Shown here: positions 5,304-6,268 of the stretch, piece after piece
How the letters are laid out: every line of letters begins with the position of its first letter
How positions within the stretch are numbered: position 1 is the stretch's first letter
Source: Betaproteobacteria bacterium
GTDB lineage: Bacteria > Pseudomonadota > Gammaproteobacteria > Burkholderiales > Casimicrobiaceae
Length of the DNA stretch: 6,268 nucleotides
Reading direction: 5' to 3'
Assembly (NCBI GenBank): GCA_013298455.1
Contig: JAAFHR010000164.1
Coordinates: 1-6,268 of the forward strand
Notes under the pieces: generated by a model
Databases searched by the model: none
Told to the model about the DNA's origin: nothing
The model's input: the letters and a program-made list of their open reading frames with translations, nothing else
Program-made: the position numbers and the translations under genes

Positions 5304-6268
5304 TCATTTCCCCCGCTCCGCCGCTTTCAAGGCGCGACCCAAGTCATCGCACAAATCATTCGCGCTTTCTAATCCAATCGAGAGTCGGATCGTGCCCTCG
5401 GTGATGCCCGCTTTTGCTAGCGCATCACTGCTCATTCGGGAATGCGTCGTGCTCGCAGGGTGAATTACCAGCGATTTGGCGTCGCCTACGTTCGCCAAAT
5501 GCGAAAACAGACGAAGGTTTTCGATGAACGCTTTTCCCTGTGCGCGGCTGCCTTTGAGATCAAACGAAAACACTGCGCTCGCGCCTTTTGGGAAGTATTT
5601 TTTCGCGAGTTGGTGATCACGATGCTCGGCCAACTCTGGATGATGAATCGCACCCACGAACGGATGCGCCCGCAAAAACTCCAACACCTTTCGCGTGTTC
5701 GATACATGCCGATCCATGCGCACGGGGAGCGTCTCCATGCCCTGCAAAATTTGCCATGCGGTCATCGCCGCCATGCACGCACCGAAATCACGAAGCCCTT
5801 CGCGGCGGCAACGAAGCAAAAAAGCAGCCGTGGAAGATTCCTCGGCAAACACCATGTTGTGAAAGCCGTGATACGGGGCGGCGAGCGTCGGGAAATTTTC
5901 ACGCGCCGATTCACCGAGCCAGTCAAAGCGACCGCCGTCAACGAGCAAACCGCCGATGACTACGCCGTGCCCCGATAGAAACTTCGTCGCCGAATGAAAC
6001 ACGATGTCTGCACCGTGCTCAAACGGACGAATCAAATACGGTGTGGTCAGCGTTGAATCGAGCATCAGCGGCACATGCGCGGCGTGGGCGATTTCCGCGA
6101 CCTTTTCAATATCGATCAACAGATTGCCCGGGTTGCCGAGCGTTTCACCAAACAGCAGCCGGGTGTTCGGGCGGATCGCCGCTCGCCACGCGTCCAAATC
6201 GCCCGGATCGACGAAGGTCGTCTCAATGCCAAAGCGCGGCAGCGTGTAATCGAGCAAGTTGTGCGAGC
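5304..6268 (-). CDS. metY: O-acetylhomoserine sulfhydrylase (MetY type), N-terminus outside window
   Basis: A PLP enzyme of the Cys/Met metabolism family that makes homocysteine from O-acetylhomoserine and sulfide in methionine synthesis. About 321 codons are present of the usual 425-435; the frame stays open to the window end, so the gene starts beyond 6268. Visible features, numbering the Leu codon at 6255-6257 as 1: the NLLDYTLPRFGI segment at the edge, ETLGNPGN (38-45), MLDSTLTTPY (65-74) with the Asp that contacts the PLP ring, the PLP-lysine motif FHSATKFLSGHG (Lys92, codon 5982-5984), and NVGDAKSLVIHPASTTHSR (256-274), which is typical of MetY rather than of MetB or MetC. A close paralogue, O-succinylhomoserine sulfhydrylase (MetZ), is the main alternative. 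The stop is TGA at 5304-5306. The next - strand gene is 199 bp away across repeats, so co-transcription is uncertain. Confidence 0.92.
   Translation of the reverse strand, partial: SHNLLDYTLPRFGIETTFVDPGDLDAWRAAIRPNTRLLFGETLGNPGNLLIDIEKVAEIAHAAHVPLMLDSTLTTPYLIRPFEHGADIVFHSATKFLSGHGVVIGGLLVDGGRFDWLGESARENFPTLAAPYHGFHNMVFAEESSTAAFLLRCRREGLRDFGACMAAMTAWQILQGMETLPVRMDRHVSNTRKVLEFLRAHPFVGAIHHPELAEHRDHQLAKKYFPKGASAVFSFDLKGSRAQGKAFIENLRLFSHLANVGDAKSLVIHPASTTHSRMSSDALAKAGITEGTIRLSIGLESANDLCDDLGRALKAAERGK

Noticed and set aside
5442..5978. + strand open frame (178 aa) opposite metY
   Set aside because: It lies inside the conserved PLP-enzyme coding region, has no ribosome binding site and no recognisable domain.

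Overview
This window looks like an ordinary chromosomal housekeeping segment of a moderately GC-rich proteobacterium, most likely a betaproteobacterium. The taxonomic call rests on the leuS-lptE-holA gene order (shared by beta- and gammaproteobacteria), on the wording of the LeuRS fragment around its conserved blocks, and on the kinds of intergenic repeats present. It is an inference. No phage, plasmid, transposase, CRISPR, toxin or defence gene is visible.

Layout: on the + strand are the 3' half of leuS (leucyl-tRNA synthetase, 1-1404, cut by the window edge), lptE (LPS-assembly lipoprotein, 1595-2182) and holA (DNA polymerase III delta subunit, 2281-3294). On the - strand, converging on holA, are metY-type O-acetylhomoserine sulfhydrylase (5304-6268, N-terminus cut by the window edge), an alpha/beta-hydrolase (4307-5104) and rsmE (16S rRNA m3U1498 methyltransferase, 3606-4304). 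The hydrolase stop and the rsmE start are 2 bp apart, so these two are almost certainly one transcript. The + strand trio serves translation, outer-membrane biogenesis and replication. The - strand genes serve methionine synthesis and ribosome modification, plus an esterase-like enzyme of unknown substrate.

The unusual content is repeats. Every gap longer than 90 bp holds a different palindromic or tandem repeat: a long imperfect inverted repeat after leuS, twin 12-bp palindromes before holA, a 120-bp inverted repeat built of 9-nt units between the convergent genes, and a REPIN-like doublet plus a heptamer tandem repeat between metY and the hydrolase. A further cluster of hairpin-forming tandem units lies inside a gene, where it codes for the long basic N-terminus of the LptE signal peptide. 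That is the most interesting observation here. I see no evidence for a new multi-gene system.
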